Assembly: GCF_030732845.1 (NCBI RefSeq)
Contig: NZ_JASHKA010000005.1
Location: 1 to 64,000, forward strand
From: Roseibium sp. MMSF_3544
GTDB lineage: Bacteria; Pseudomonadota; Alphaproteobacteria; Rhizobiales; Stappiaceae
Direction: 5' to 3'
DNA: 64,000 nt
Positions 1 to 9,496 of this stretch are shown piece after piece. The position numbers were made by a program, and so were the translations under genes. Position 1 is the first letter of the stretch; every line of letters starts with the position of its first letter. The notes beneath the pieces are model-generated. The model was given only the letters and a program-made list of their open reading frames with translations. It made no database searches and had not been told where the DNA came from.

Positions 1-34
1 CGGTGACAGCGGTGGCAGTAGCTGGGGTGGCTAG
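1..34 (+). CDS. 3' end of a gene cut by the window edge
   Basis: The second frame reads Gly-Asp-Ser-Gly-Gly-Ser-Ser-Trp-Gly-Gly and then TAG at 32-34. A Gly/Ser-rich tail of this kind is a common protein C-terminus, so an upstream rightward gene may end here, 27 bases before the next start. Only ten codons are visible, so this could be chance. Confidence 0.35.
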   Translation, partial: GDSGGSSWGG

Positions 35-61
35 TCCGCAGTATCACTAGTTCAACCTGCC

Positions 62-1684
62 ATGTTTCAAAGATCCGGGCCTGATACGCTCAGGCGGTTC
101 ATCCGAACGATTTCCGGTGTGTTGGCGCTGTTCTTTTTTGCAGCGCCGGCATCAGCCGCCGAATGGCGTGCATTGGTGATCGGCATCGATGACTACCGGC
201 ACGTTTCCCCGCTCAAGGGGGCCGTGAATGATGCCAAGGACATTGCCAGCACGTTGAGCGCCGCCGGTGTCCGCGATCTCCAGACGCTTTACAACGAGGA
301 GGCAACCCGTTCGGGGGTTCTGACCGCTTGGCAGGAGCTGATTGAGAGATCCGCGGAAGACGACGTTCTTGTCCTGTCCTACGCAGGGCACGGAGCGCAG
401 GAGGACGAGTGGGTCGAAGGCTCGGAAACCGACGGTCTCGACGAGGTTTTCCTGCTGGCCGGATTTGATGTTTCCGCTCCAGGCAATGGAGAACGGCTTC
501 GCGACGATGATGTTGCCGCCATGCTTCGCGCGGCCGGTGGGCGCAGCGTCCTGGTTCTGGCTGACAGCTGTCACTCGGGCACCATGACAAGGTCTATCGA
601 TCCGCGCATTACCCGGCTCGGTACACGCCTGATCGGATTGCCGCCTTTTGAAAACGATGTATTGCGCGAACTGCCCTTGCACCCTGTTTTGGAGGACAAG
701 CAGACGGGAGGCAGTGATCTGCAAGAACTCCCGAACGTCATTTATGTCGGGGCGACCGTCGATGGTCAGGTGATCCCTGAATTGATGATCGCAGGCGAAC
801 CCCGCGGCGCTCTGAGCTGGTCCTTTGCCAGAGGCGTGGAGGGACGAGCCGACCTCAACAGGGACGGCGGCATTTCCATGCAGGAACTCACCCTGTTCTT
901 GAAGGAAACCGTGCGCGTTGCGACCGAGGGCAGGCAGACACCCAGCCTGACCGTTGGCGGCGAAACGCGTGCTGCGGTGCTGCCGCGTGTAAAGGACGAC
1001 ATTCTCGAGCGAGGCAACGCGCAGCTGACCATATCCGCAAGCACGAACGAAGCGCTGCCAGTTCTAAACAGTTTGTCTCAGCGCCATTCCGGGGCGCTCA
1101 GCATCGTGGATGACGGAAACGCGGATCTCTTCTGGGATGTGGAAGAAGGCGACGTTCTGACGAAGTTCGGCGATGTGGTCCTCAGAGAGAGAGCCAGCAA
1201 TGCCGACAGGTTCGGCGATGTCGTTTCCAAGTGGCTCTTTTTGTCCGAGCTTTACGCCCTGTCCCGCGAACGCCAACCGGTGGAAGGTTCATTGGCTCCG
1301 GCGGTCGGACACATTCCAGAAGGCTCGCCCTTGCGCGTCGGACTGAGATCGGAGGACAGCGGTTTCATGGCTGTCTTTGCGCTCGAAGCTGACGGGACAT
1401 TGCGTCTGTTGGCTCCGGACAAGAAAGCTGATCCGCTCGGCAAAGACACCAAGCTGGATGCCAATGCGCCCTACGTCCTGAACCTTCGTGCAGCTCTTCC
1501 GTTCGGCGCTGACCATATCGTGCTGATCCGCTCCCGCGAACCGATGCCACAGCTGGTTGGTGTCCTATCCGCGATGGAAGGGCGCCCGCTCGACCCGACC
1601 TTGTCTCCAAAGCTTCTGAGTCTCATCGGCAAATCGGCTGAAGCCTTGGGAATAACAGGCGTTTACACCGAGCCGGCCGGTTAA
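62..1684 (+). CDS. secreted caspase-like (C14) protease, T6SS-locus left end
   Basis: This is a caspase-fold (peptidase C14) protein of 540 residues. An N-terminal signal peptide (hydrophobic residues about 17-32, ending Ala-Ser-Ala) should send it to the periplasm. The fold begins at residue 36 (RALVIGIDDY). The catalytic His is His110 in SYAGHG and the catalytic Cys is Cys170 in ADSCHSG, so the dyad is intact. Residues of about 420-520 resemble the DUF4384 domain that often follows bacterial caspase domains (GLRSEDSGFMAVFALEADG, then LLAPDKK). The substrate is unknown. It is co-oriented with a FecR-like gene and a CHASE2 cyclase gene. A second caspase-like gene lies at 38133-39704, so the two bracket the T6SS locus. 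Family confidence is high; a link to secretion is inferred from position. Confidence 0.88.
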   Translation: MFQRSGPDTLRRFIRTISGVLALFFFAAPASAAEWRALVIGIDDYRHVSPLKGAVNDAKDIASTLSAAGVRDLQTLYNEEATRSGVLTAWQELIERSAEDDVLVLSYAGHGAQEDEWVEGSETDGLDEVFLLAGFDVSAPGNGERLRDDDVAAMLRAAGGRSVLVLADSCHSGTMTRSIDPRITRLGTRLIGLPPFENDVLRELPLHPVLEDKQTGGSDLQELPNVIYVGATVDGQVIPELMIAGEPRGALSWSFARGVEGRADLNRDGGISMQELTLFLKETVRVATEGRQTPSLTVGGETRAAVLPRVKDDILERGNAQLTISASTNEALPVLNSLSQRHSGALSIVDDGNADLFWDVEEGDVLTKFGDVVLRERASNADRFGDVVSKWLFLSELYALSRERQPVEGSLAPAVGHIPEGSPLRVGLRSEDSGFMAVFALEADGTLRLLAPDKKADPLGKDTKLDANAPYVLNLRAALPFGADHIVLIRSREPMPQLVGVLSAMEGRPLDPTLSPKLLSLIGKSAEALGITGVYTEPAG

Positions 1685-1719
1685 CAGAGCGCGTAAACGC
1701 GGGGTTTCTCAAGGGATTG

Positions 1720-1740
1720 GCCGCCAAAAAGCGGCTTTGT
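1720..1740 (+). terminator. weak terminator-like hairpin after the caspase gene
   Basis: GCCGC (1720-1724) and GCGGC (1731-1735) can pair around a CAAAAA loop, followed by TTTGTG. The stem is only five pairs and the T-run is short, so termination may be partial. Confidence 0.35.
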
Positions 1741-1850
1741 GTGACCATAGCCACATTCAAATCGCTATAGTCTGCTATTATTTAACAAGGATTGGCGCCG
1801 GCCTCGAAAACGAGAGCGTGGCGCAGAACGCTGATTGATTGGAGACTGTG

Positions 1851-2531
1851 ATGACACTTTTATTTAGTCGTTTCACCAAGCGAAGTTTGAACGCCAAGGG
1901 ATTGGCTGCTGCATTTGCGTTTTCCGCTGCCGCGACCGGGGCTGCTTTAGCCGAACCGGTTGCTCTGGTACTCGACAAGTCGGAAGGCGTTTCCGTCTCC
2001 GCATTCTCGGAGTTGGTGCCAGGCGACGTTGTCGACCTTGGCAAGGAAGGGCATATCGATCTGCTTGATTATTCCGCCTGCCAGGAAGTTCGCATCAAGT
2101 CAGGTACTTTGAGCGTTTCTTCGGAGAGCATTATTCTCGACGGCGGTGAAACGCAGGTTCTGCGTGCAGGCAATTGCCTTCAGGCCGACAGTGGTTCCAA
2201 TACGCAGACTGCCGACAAAGGGCTGACGGTGACGCTTCGCGGCCTGACGCTGGAAAACAAGAAAGCGGCATCTCTCATGCTGCGTTTCGACGAGAAGGCA
2301 AAGGACCAGTATGGTTCGGTATTCGTCTCCTTCGGTGGCGGTGAACCGAAGCGTTTTGACGTCCTCGATCATATCGTGACCGAGATGCCGGATCGAGGCA
2401 GCGAGGAAGAAGCCGTTGAAGTTGAACTGTTTCTTCAAGGAAAAGCGCCTGATTTTGGCGTTGAGATGCGCAAGATCACGATTGATCCGGTCCAGGTTGG
2501 ACGGAAGACTGCGGTCGTCATCGTGAAATGA
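1851..2531 (+). CDS. periplasmic FecR-like protein
   Basis: The protein has 226 residues and a clear signal peptide (positive start, hydrophobic core, cleavage near Ala-Leu-Ala-Glu). I chose ATG 1851 over the in-frame TTG at 1839 because GGAG (1841-1844) is well spaced from the ATG. The segment after the signal peptide (ELVPGDVVDLGKEGHIDLLD, then SACQEVRIKSGTLSV) has the rhythm of FecR-type domains: a threshold statement followed by short beta strands. The remainder is a beta-rich region without a domain I recognise. Its stop overlaps the start of the CHASE2 cyclase gene by four bases (ATGA), so the two are co-translated. FecR-like proteins are often paired with CHASE2 proteins, and the two may form a periplasmic sensing pair. 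The assignment is by pattern only. Confidence 0.6.
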   Translation: MTLLFSRFTKRSLNAKGLAAAFAFSAAATGAALAEPVALVLDKSEGVSVSAFSELVPGDVVDLGKEGHIDLLDYSACQEVRIKSGTLSVSSESIILDGGETQVLRAGNCLQADSGSNTQTADKGLTVTLRGLTLENKKAASLMLRFDEKAKDQYGSVFVSFGGGEPKRFDVLDHIVTEMPDRGSEEEAVEVELFLQGKAPDFGVEMRKITIDPVQVGRKTAVVIVK

Positions 2532-4462
2532 CCTCAGCGGGCCAGCCAGCGGATACAGCCTTTGGCCGAAAGCAGCTAGTTTTCCTGATTGCTCTTGTAG
2601 CGATAGCTGCCAGTATTGCCTTGGGCTTTTCTGCGAAAAAGGCCATTTGGGAAGGCTGGGTGATTGATCGCCTGTTTCAGGCCCGGACCATGCTCACGGA
2701 TGCAGGAGAAAACAATCCGGCTCCGGTTGCCGTGGTTGGCCTGGACCAGGCCTCGCTTGATTCTGAACGTCTGTCTCCCATACCCCGCGTCCTGATGACA
2801 CCCGTTCTTGCCGAGGCCGGGCAAGCGATACTTGATGCCGGAGCTGTGGCTCTGGGTTTCGATTTCGTTTTTGCCTACAGCGCCGACAGCTTTGCGGACC
2901 CGAGCACAGGCGAAGCGCGACTGAGCGGTTTCGATCGCCCGTTTCAGGCTTTTGTCTATCGAAACCGGGGACGGATCTTTATCGCCCACACGGAAATTGG
3001 TGTACCCCACCGCAGTTTTTCCGCGGCGATCGGGGAGGGCGGTGTCCGATCGGTCATCGTTTCGACGGACATTGACGGCGTTGTCAGGCAGCACACGCCG
3101 GAAACACCGCTGAATGACTCGGACCATCTGATAGACGCTTTGCTCGGTGTCGCGGGGTCCGATGTCTCCGAAGCCTATACCGCGATCCCGACCTCCAGGC
3201 TTGCGACATCTCTTCCGTATTTCTCTCTGATTGACGTTTTGACCCTGAAGCAGAACGAAGAAGGCCGGCAGCAGCTGAAGGAGTTCGCAAACGGCAGGAT
3301 CGTTCTGCTCGGAGGATTGCTTCCTTTCGAGGATGAGCATCTCTATTCGGACCGGTTCCTGCCGGCGACCGCAGATGACAATGCAGAAACGGGGCCGGGC
3401 GGCCGGCCAAGGGTTCAACCGCAAACCGCCGGTGTCTTCATTCTGGCTGACCTGATCGGGTCTGCCCTGTCAGGCCGCACAGCGATAGCACCCCCAGCCG
3501 GTGTCCTTAGTGTGATCGCGGCCCTATTTGCGGTTATCGGCGCTGTCGTCGGGCTGTTTCTGCCCCTGGTGGTGTTGCCGGTGGCAGCGGTGCTGGGAAC
3601 ATTGGCGGGTCTTTTCCTCAGCCTGGTTGGTCTGGAGCTGGGCATCCTCTTGTCTCCAGGCGTGGCACCGGTCAGTTGCGTCGGTGCGATGGTTATCTCC
3701 GCGGTCGGCAAGGTTATCGTTCTGCAGCGCCGCCAGCGGTCATTGGTCAGGCTGTTCGGGCACTATCTGGCTCCCGACGTGATCAAGCATATGGCTCGGT
3801 CCGAGCAATTGCCCGAGCTGGGAGGCGACACGCGTCATGTCGTCGTTGCCTTCATCGATATCGTCGGGTTTACGAAGATGTCGGAGAAGCTCGCGGACCA
3901 GGATGTGGTGCGCGTGGTCAATGCTTGTTTCGACGCAATCGGACAATCGATAACCAAGCATCAGGGCTACATCGACAAATACATTGGCGACGCCATCATG
4001 GCGGTCTGGAATGCTCCGAACACCGTTGAAAATCCCGAAAAGGCCGCCGTCGACGCGGCCCACGAAATCATCAACCTGCTCGACCATATCCGGCAGATCA
4101 CCGACCAGCAGGAGTTGGATTTGCGCATTGCCTTGAATGCGGGACCGGTTTTGGTCGGTGACATTGGCGGTGAACACCGCCGGTCATTTACGGTGATGGG
4201 CACGACCGTCAACACGGCAAGCAGGATCGAATCCGTTGCCAAGGACAAGAAAGTGCGCCTTGCCATCAGCCAGTCGGTCGCTGACGGATTGCCAAAAAGC
4301 TATCCCTTGAGTGAAATTTGGACGGGCCAGTTGCGCGGACTCAGCACGGACCTTTCCGTCTATACGCTTGATGTTGCTGAAATCTATATGGAATCTGCGC
4401 CGAAGGACGCCGAGCGGCAATCCGGGCAGGAGAGTTCCAATCTGGTTGAATTTCCACGCTGA
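2528..4462 (+). CDS. CHASE2-domain adenylate cyclase
   Basis: This is a membrane-bound class III nucleotide cyclase of 644 residues. An N-terminal transmembrane segment (about 15-33) precedes a periplasmic CHASE2 sensor (about 45-290). About three hydrophobic helices (320-400) follow, then the cyclase domain (about 435-620). The metal-binding aspartates are present: Asp444 in FIDIVGFT and Asp488 in IGDAIMAVW. Lys in YIDKYIGDA marks adenine recognition. The second adenine-specifying position is Thr (VMGTTVNTASR), as in class IIIb cyclases, and the transition-state Asn and Arg follow it. cAMP synthesis is therefore likely. The gene overlaps the FecR-like gene by four bases and lies beside a T6SS arm, so a role as envelope sensor for that system is plausible but unproven. 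Confidence 0.9.
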   Translation: MTSAGQPADTAFGRKQLVFLIALVAIAASIALGFSAKKAIWEGWVIDRLFQARTMLTDAGENNPAPVAVVGLDQASLDSERLSPIPRVLMTPVLAEAGQAILDAGAVALGFDFVFAYSADSFADPSTGEARLSGFDRPFQAFVYRNRGRIFIAHTEIGVPHRSFSAAIGEGGVRSVIVSTDIDGVVRQHTPETPLNDSDHLIDALLGVAGSDVSEAYTAIPTSRLATSLPYFSLIDVLTLKQNEEGRQQLKEFANGRIVLLGGLLPFEDEHLYSDRFLPATADDNAETGPGGRPRVQPQTAGVFILADLIGSALSGRTAIAPPAGVLSVIAALFAVIGAVVGLFLPLVVLPVAAVLGTLAGLFLSLVGLELGILLSPGVAPVSCVGAMVISAVGKVIVLQRRQRSLVRLFGHYLAPDVIKHMARSEQLPELGGDTRHVVVAFIDIVGFTKMSEKLADQDVVRVVNACFDAIGQSITKHQGYIDKYIGDAIMAVWNAPNTVENPEKAAVDAAHEIINLLDHIRQITDQQELDLRIALNAGPVLVGDIGGEHRRSFTVMGTTVNTASRIESVAKDKKVRLAISQSVADGLPKSYPLSEIWTGQLRGLSTDLSVYTLDVAEIYMESAPKDAERQSGQESSNLVEFPR

Positions 4463-4596
4463 TTGCCGCAGCGGCAATCCGACACCGGTCGCTTTGCATC
4501 TGGCGCTATCATCCGGCATGATCTGTAAAGTCGCTTGGACAAAAAAGGTGGCGATCTAGCCGCAAGAGCGCTCAGAACTGCGCCCGGGATACCCAG

Positions 4597-6591
4597 ATGG
4601 CTCAATGGCCTGACAACCAAAATGCCGGTCAACATCGCCCGGAATTCGACCGTACGGTGATCCGGCCCGCCGGACAGCCGGCGCCGCCGCCACCAATTGC
4701 GCCGGAAGCACAAGCCCCTCGTGTAACCGAAAGTCGCGCCCAGGCGCCAAAAAAGTCTCCGTTCTTTGTTTACGCCATTCTAGCGGTTCTGTTTCTGGTC
4801 ATCGGCGGTGGGATAGGAGGTCTGGCGCATCTCTTTTCCTCCGGTGCAATTTCCTTTTCTGCGCCTGATACGGCCGTGGTCGACCAGACAGCGCCGCCAA
4901 CACAAGAGACGGCACAAACCGAACCGAAGGCTGAGGATACGGTCGATGCCACCACTCCCGACGAGGTCATTGAGACAGTCACACCGGAGACGACTGCCGA
5001 TGCCGGTTTGACGTCCGATGAGGAACTGGACGTTCCGGCCGATCCGTTTTTCGACATGGCTGTTTCAGCCGTTATCCCCCTTGCTGGTGACCCGGTTTTG
5101 TTGAGCGATGGCGCATCGGCGGAGAGGATCGAGCTTTCCGAACGGTCTGTGCCGGAGAACACCGAAGCAAAGGGCGTTGCCAAACTGCCTACCCCAACCG
5201 CTTTCGTGCTCGACAGCCGGATGCTGAATGAAGACGGTGATCTGGTCATCCGGGCACCCGGCAGCGAAACGGATTTTCAGTTCGGCAACTTCGGCGGCGG
5301 AGAGGAATCCGACGGATTGGTAGTTGAAGACGAGGGCGAAACGGGAACTGAGGCCGCGCCTGATCTTCCGGTGTTTTTAAAGCCACCAACCGATACCCTG
5401 AACCTTTACCTGACCGAACGGCCCATTGGGCAAGGACCAAGCCGGATTGAAGTCCGCACCGAAGTCACCAAGGCCGGTAAGCTGGAAGCCTTTTTGAAGG
5501 ATCGCGGGTTTGACGGTGATGCCTCCAAGCCGCTTGTGACATTTGTCGAAGAGGAGTTCGGGAAAAGCGATTTGGTCGCGGGCGACAAGATCGCGATCAG
5601 AGGTTCGAGGATGCCCAACCGGCTTGGGCGCATCGGAGACTATTATCGTCCCGTTCAGCTGTCGCTCTATTCAACGGAGGGATATCTCGGAACGGCGTCC
5701 TACTCGGCAAACAGGGATGGCGAAGCCTATGTCCACGGTGCCGATCCCTGGTTCGGCAAGGAAATCGCGCGAAAGAAAGTCGCGGGCGATCAAAGCGCAA
5801 CAGCCGGCAAGACGCACCGGCTGATCGATGGGCTTTACGCGACCGCGGTAAGGAACGCCGTTCCCGCATCCATCGTCGGTGAGGCGATCGCCTATCTGGC
5901 GCCATCCACGGACCTCAAGAGAGCGATCAAACCGGATGAGCGGTTCACGCTTGTCTTTACCGACGCGCCACGCGATGAAAAGCGGGGCGGGGGCAGGGTG
6001 CTGTTTGCCGGCGTCCGCACGGGAGATGAATGGTCCGTCCGGTGTTATGTCCTGAAAGCGCCCGGCAACCGCGGCTTTGCCTGCGTCAGCGAAGGCGGCA
6101 AGATCAGTCTTTCCGGGGCGATGCTTGTTCCGGTGAAGGGTGTTTTGACATCAAAGTTCGGAATGCGGTTTCACCCGATCAAGAAAACGCAGCGCCTTCA
6201 CGCAGGCGTGGATTGGGCAGCACCGACCGGCACACCCATCCGGGCCGCGTTTTCCGGCAAGGTCACGTATAAGAACGTGCGCGGCGGATATGGAAACTTC
6301 ATTGAGCTCACGCACAAGGACGGCATCACCACCCGGTACGCCCACATGCACGAATATGCAGATGGTATCGAGATGGGTTCAGTTGTTCAGGCCGGCGACC
6401 TGATCGGTTATGTCGGAACAACAGGCCTTTCGACAGGACCGCATTTGCACTTCGAGATCCGGCAAAGAGGCGAGCCGACCGACCCGCTTGCTTTCGAAAT
6501 GGAAACCGGCGCAGACGCACCGCAATCGGTCGCGAGCAGCGACCTCAAGAACTACCGTGGCACAATCGGTGAAATCCTGAGCACGAACTGA
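4597..6591 (+). CDS. membrane-anchored M23 peptidoglycan endopeptidase
   Basis: This is an M23 (lysostaphin-type) zinc peptidase of 664 residues. It has a cytosolic Pro-rich N-terminus, one transmembrane helix at about 57-78, an acidic Thr/Glu-rich periplasmic linker to about 250, a LysM/OapA-like middle region (about 265-390) and the M23 domain at about 505-640. Zinc ligands are visible in LHAGVDWAAPTG (His and Asp) and GPHLHFEIR (last His), with the conserved His in RYAHMH. The expected activity is cleavage of peptidoglycan cross-links. It stands tail-to-tail with clpV and follows the cyclase gene after 134 bases. Secretion machines need local cell-wall opening, so service to the T6SS is plausible, but similar M23 proteins also act in ordinary growth. 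Confidence 0.87.
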   Translation: MAQWPDNQNAGQHRPEFDRTVIRPAGQPAPPPPIAPEAQAPRVTESRAQAPKKSPFFVYAILAVLFLVIGGGIGGLAHLFSSGAISFSAPDTAVVDQTAPPTQETAQTEPKAEDTVDATTPDEVIETVTPETTADAGLTSDEELDVPADPFFDMAVSAVIPLAGDPVLLSDGASAERIELSERSVPENTEAKGVAKLPTPTAFVLDSRMLNEDGDLVIRAPGSETDFQFGNFGGGEESDGLVVEDEGETGTEAAPDLPVFLKPPTDTLNLYLTERPIGQGPSRIEVRTEVTKAGKLEAFLKDRGFDGDASKPLVTFVEEEFGKSDLVAGDKIAIRGSRMPNRLGRIGDYYRPVQLSLYSTEGYLGTASYSANRDGEAYVHGADPWFGKEIARKKVAGDQSATAGKTHRLIDGLYATAVRNAVPASIVGEAIAYLAPSTDLKRAIKPDERFTLVFTDAPRDEKRGGGRVLFAGVRTGDEWSVRCYVLKAPGNRGFACVSEGGKISLSGAMLVPVKGVLTSKFGMRFHPIKKTQRLHAGVDWAAPTGTPIRAAFSGKVTYKNVRGGYGNFIELTHKDGITTRYAHMHEYADGIEMGSVVQAGDLIGYVGTTGLSTGPHLHFEIRQRGEPTDPLAFEMETGADAPQSVASSDLKNYRGTIGEILSTN

Positions 6592-6607
6592 GGCAGAACC
6601 ACAGCTG

Positions 6608-6639
6608 CCGGCAGCCGCAATATGGAGTGCGGCTGCCGG
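6608..6639. terminator. bidirectional hairpin between M23 gene and clpV
   Basis: A perfect 12-base inverted repeat (6608-6619 with 6628-6639, 8-base loop) lies between two convergent genes. A short T-rich stretch follows on the + strand only. It is well placed to end transcription from both sides. Confidence 0.65.
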
Positions 6640-6654
6640 AGTTTCTTGTCAGCT

Positions 6655-9471
6655 TCAGCTGGCGCCTTCCGGCTCGATCTCAAGCCCTTCGTCGCCTGCC
6701 TTGATCGAGACTTTCGATATCTCCTCGCCATTCATTTGTGCCGTCAAGAAGGCACGCGAGAGCTTGGGCAGGAGATCGTTCGTCAGGATGTTGTCGATCA
6801 TCCGTCCACCGCTGTCCGGATCCCGGCAAAGCGACACGATATGGGCGACCACGTCGTCGCCGAACGTCAGCTCCGCCTCCCTGTTCTCTTTCACCCGCTT
6901 GACGATCCGGTTGAGCTGCAGCCGTATGATGAAGCCGAGCATGGACGGCGACAGCGGGTAATACGGGATGGTGACAATCCGGCCAAGCAGGGCGGGCGGG
7001 AAGACGTCCAGCAGCGCAGGGCGCAGCGTTTCTGCAAGCTCTTCCGCGTCCGGTGCATTCGGGTCGGTCGCTGCCATGTTCGGGTCACTGGAAACCGGCG
7101 CGTCCAGCATGTGTCCCGCGGCATTCATGATGATGTCGGTACCGACATTGGACGTCAGCAGGATCAAGGTGTTGCGGAAATCGATCTTCCGCCCCATGCC
7201 GTCTTCCATCCAGCCCTTATCGAAGACCTGAAAGAAGATCTCGTGGACGTCGGGGTGAGCCTTTTCGACTTCATCGAGAAGCACAACAGAATAGGGCTTC
7301 CTTCTAACGGCCTCTGTCAGCCGTCCGCCTTCGCCATAACCGACATATCCTGGAGGGGCTCCCTTGAGGCCGGAAACCGAGTGGGCTTCCTGGAATTCGG
7401 ACATGTTGATCGTAATCAGGCTGTCCTCGCCCCCGTAAAGGGTCTCCGCCAGCGCAAGAGCCGTTTCCGTCTTACCGACACCTGACGGGCCGCACAGCAT
7501 GAACACGCCGATCGGCTTGTCCGGGTTCCCAAGTTGGGCACGGCTGGTCTCGATCCTCTTGGCGATCATGGCAAGTCCGTGTGCCTGGCCGATCACGCGC
7601 TTGTTGAGGCTGTCGGTGAGATTGAGAATGGTCTCCATCTCGTCCTGGACCATGCGGCCCACGGGAATGCCCGTCCAGTCGGAAATGATGCTGGCAACCG
7701 CCTCGTCATCCACATAGGCATAGACCATGCGGTCGTCCTCGGGGATCTGCGAAAGCTCGGCACGTTTTTCGGCAAGCGCGGTTTTGATCGCCTCTTCGTC
7801 TTCCAGATCAACGTCCAGATCGAGCTCGATATCGTCAATCGAAACGAGAGCCGGTCCTTCGTGCTCAGGATCTTCGATGTCGGAACTTTCCGGATGCGGG
7901 GCGGGTTCGCCGCCCCTTAGCTGCGTCAGCGCGGCATTAAGACGCCGGATGCCGGCAACCAGGTTGCGTTCGTGCTCCCAGTCCTCGCGAACCTTCTCGA
8001 TATCGTTTTCGGTCTCGTCAATGGCCACATTGAGCGCGTCAAGCTGCTCCTGATGCTCCATGCCGAGTTCCGTATCGTTGGTGAGCGCCTGTTTTTCGGT
8101 CTCCAAAAAGCCTTTTCTGGCAACAAGGTCAGACAGTTTCGCCGGTTGCGCTGCCTGGGAAATGTTAACCCGCGCAGAGGCCGTGTCCAGAACGCTGACC
8201 GCCTTGTCCGGAAGCTGGCGGGCCGGAATGTAGCGGTGTGACAGCGAGACGGCGGATTTGACGGCGCTGTCCAGGATCCGTACCTGGTGGTGCTCCTCCA
8301 TCGGCCCGAGCAGCCCGCGCACCATGGCAAAACACTTTTCCTCATCCGGCTCATCCACCTGGACGGGCTGGAAACGCCGGGTCAGGGCAGGGTCCTTTTC
8401 AAAATGCTGCCGGTACTCCGACCAGGTGGTGGCGGCAACAGTGCGCAGTGTTCCACGGGCAAGTGCCGGCTTGAGCAGGTTGGCCGCATCGCCTGTTCCG
8501 GCCGCGCCTCCCGCTCCAATCAGCGTATGCGCCTCATCGATGAAAAGAATGGTTGGAACGATCGAGGCGTGGACGGCGTCGATAACAGCCCTAAGGCGCT
8601 TTTCGAACTCGCCTTTCATGGAGGCACCCGCTTGCAGCAGGCCGAGGTCAAGAGCGCAAAGGCGCGTTCCAATCAGGGCCGGCGGCACATCGCCGGCAAC
8701 GATCTTCTGGGCAAAACCTTCAACGATTGCGGTTTTGCCGACACCCGCTTCCCCTGTCAGGATCGGGTTGTTCTGACGGCGACGCATCAGCACATCGATC
8801 ACCTGGCGGATCTCTTCGTCCCTGCCGACAATCGGATCGAATTCCTCCGCCCGCGCTCTCGCGGTGAAGTCGACGGTAAACTGCGTAAGGGCATCTTCAC
8901 CGACACCGCTTCCGGGGGCTGCTTCGGCCGCTTCAGCACCGGGAGCTGCTGCGGCTGTCGCCGGGCCCGACCCATCAATCGGTCTCGCTCCTGTTTCGGC
9001 AGAGGCGCCGGCAATCTTATCGAGATCCCTGATCAGGATGTCGCGGTTCAGGTTCTCCAGAGCTCCTGAATAGCTGCGGAACTGGCGCCACGTCGTCTTG
9101 TCGCCCATCGCCGCGATCAGCACATAGGCGGACCGTATCTTGTAGTCACCGTAGCGCAGCGTCCCCTCGAACCAGGCACGCTCAAGCGCCTCCTGGAACG
9201 GGGCCGCCATGGACGGAAGCTCCGTCTGATTGATCTTGAGCTCGGCGATGGCTTTTTGCAGATCGCCGTGAACCTCGCCGACATCAATACCGAAATGGCG
9301 CAGGATGTGAATGAAATCGGTGTTTTCGTCGCGCGCGAGATAGTAAAGCCAGTGCAGGATTTCCAGATGGCGGTGACCGGAACTTTTGGTCAGGCGCATC
9401 GCCTTTTCCAGGCAGTCGTAACTGACCGTCGTGAGTTTGTTGGCAACTGTTTCAACAAGAATGTCGCTCAT
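6655..9471 (-). CDS. clpV: T6SS sheath-disassembly ATPase ClpV (TssH)
   Basis: ClpV is a hexameric Clp/Hsp100 AAA+ ATPase that extracts and recycles contracted TssB/TssC sheath in the cytosol. The 938-residue length is normal for the family. An N-terminal Clp-N-like domain (1-150) is followed by an Ala/Gly/Pro-rich linker (about 155-190). The first AAA+ domain has Walker A GEAGVGKT at 240-247 and Walker [10 protein letters not shown] Glu/Asp-rich middle region precedes the second AAA+ domain with GPSGVGKT near 660 and [14 protein letters not shown]. The pore-loop motif [13 protein letters not shown] is present. It is the last gene of the leftward T6SS arm, 25 bases after tssG. The linker and acidic middle distinguish it from housekeeping ClpB. 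Confidence 0.96.
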   Translation of the reverse strand: MSDILVETVANKLTTVSYDCLEKAMRLTKSSGHRHLEILHWLYYLARDENTDFIHILRHFGIDVGEVHGDLQKAIAELKINQTELPSMAAPFQEALERAWFEGTLRYGDYKIRSAYVLIAAMGDKTTWRQFRSYSGALENLNRDILIRDLDKIAGASAETGARPIDGSGPATAAAAPGAEAAEAAPGSGVGEDALTQFTVDFTARARAEEFDPIVGRDEEIRQVIDVLMRRRQNNPILTGEAGVGKTAIVEGFAQKIVAGDVPPALIGTRLCALDLGLLQAGASMKGEFEKRLRAVIDAVHASIVPTILFIDEAHTLIGAGGAAGTGDAANLLKPALARGTLRTVAATTWSEYRQHFEKDPALTRRFQPVQVDEPDEEKCFAMVRGLLGPMEEHHQVRILDSAVKSAVSLSHRYIPARQLPDKAVSVLDTASARVNISQAAQPAKLSDLVARKGFLETEKQALTNDTELGMEHQEQLDALNVAIDETENDIEKVREDWEHERNLVAGIRRLNAALTQLRGGEPAPHPESSDIEDPEHEGPALVSIDDIELDLDVDLEDEEAIKTALAEKRAELSQIPEDDRMVYAYVDDEAVASIISDWTGIPVGRMVQDEMETILNLTDSLNKRVIGQAHGLAMIAKRIETSRAQLGNPDKPIGVFMLCGPSGVGKTETALALAETLYGGEDSLITINMSEFQEAHSVSGLKGAPPGYVGYGEGGRLTEAVRRKPYSVVLLDEVEKAHPDVHEIFFQVFDKGWMEDGMGRKIDFRNTLILLTSNVGTDIIMNAAGHMLDAPVSSDPNMAATDPNAPDAEELAETLRPALLDVFPPALLGRIVTIPYYPLSPSMLGFIIRLQLNRIVKRVKENREAELTFGDDVVAHIVSLCRDPDSGGRMIDNILTNDLLPKLSRAFLTAQMNGEEISKVSIKAGDEGLEIEPEGAS

Positions 9472-9496
9472 GGCATCGGCCTTTCAAATTTGAGAC

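Noticed and set aside
6622-7485. 287-codon rightward open frame
   Set aside because: It is antisense to clpV, which has intact AAA+ motifs; the frame is a shadow caused by high GC and codon bias.
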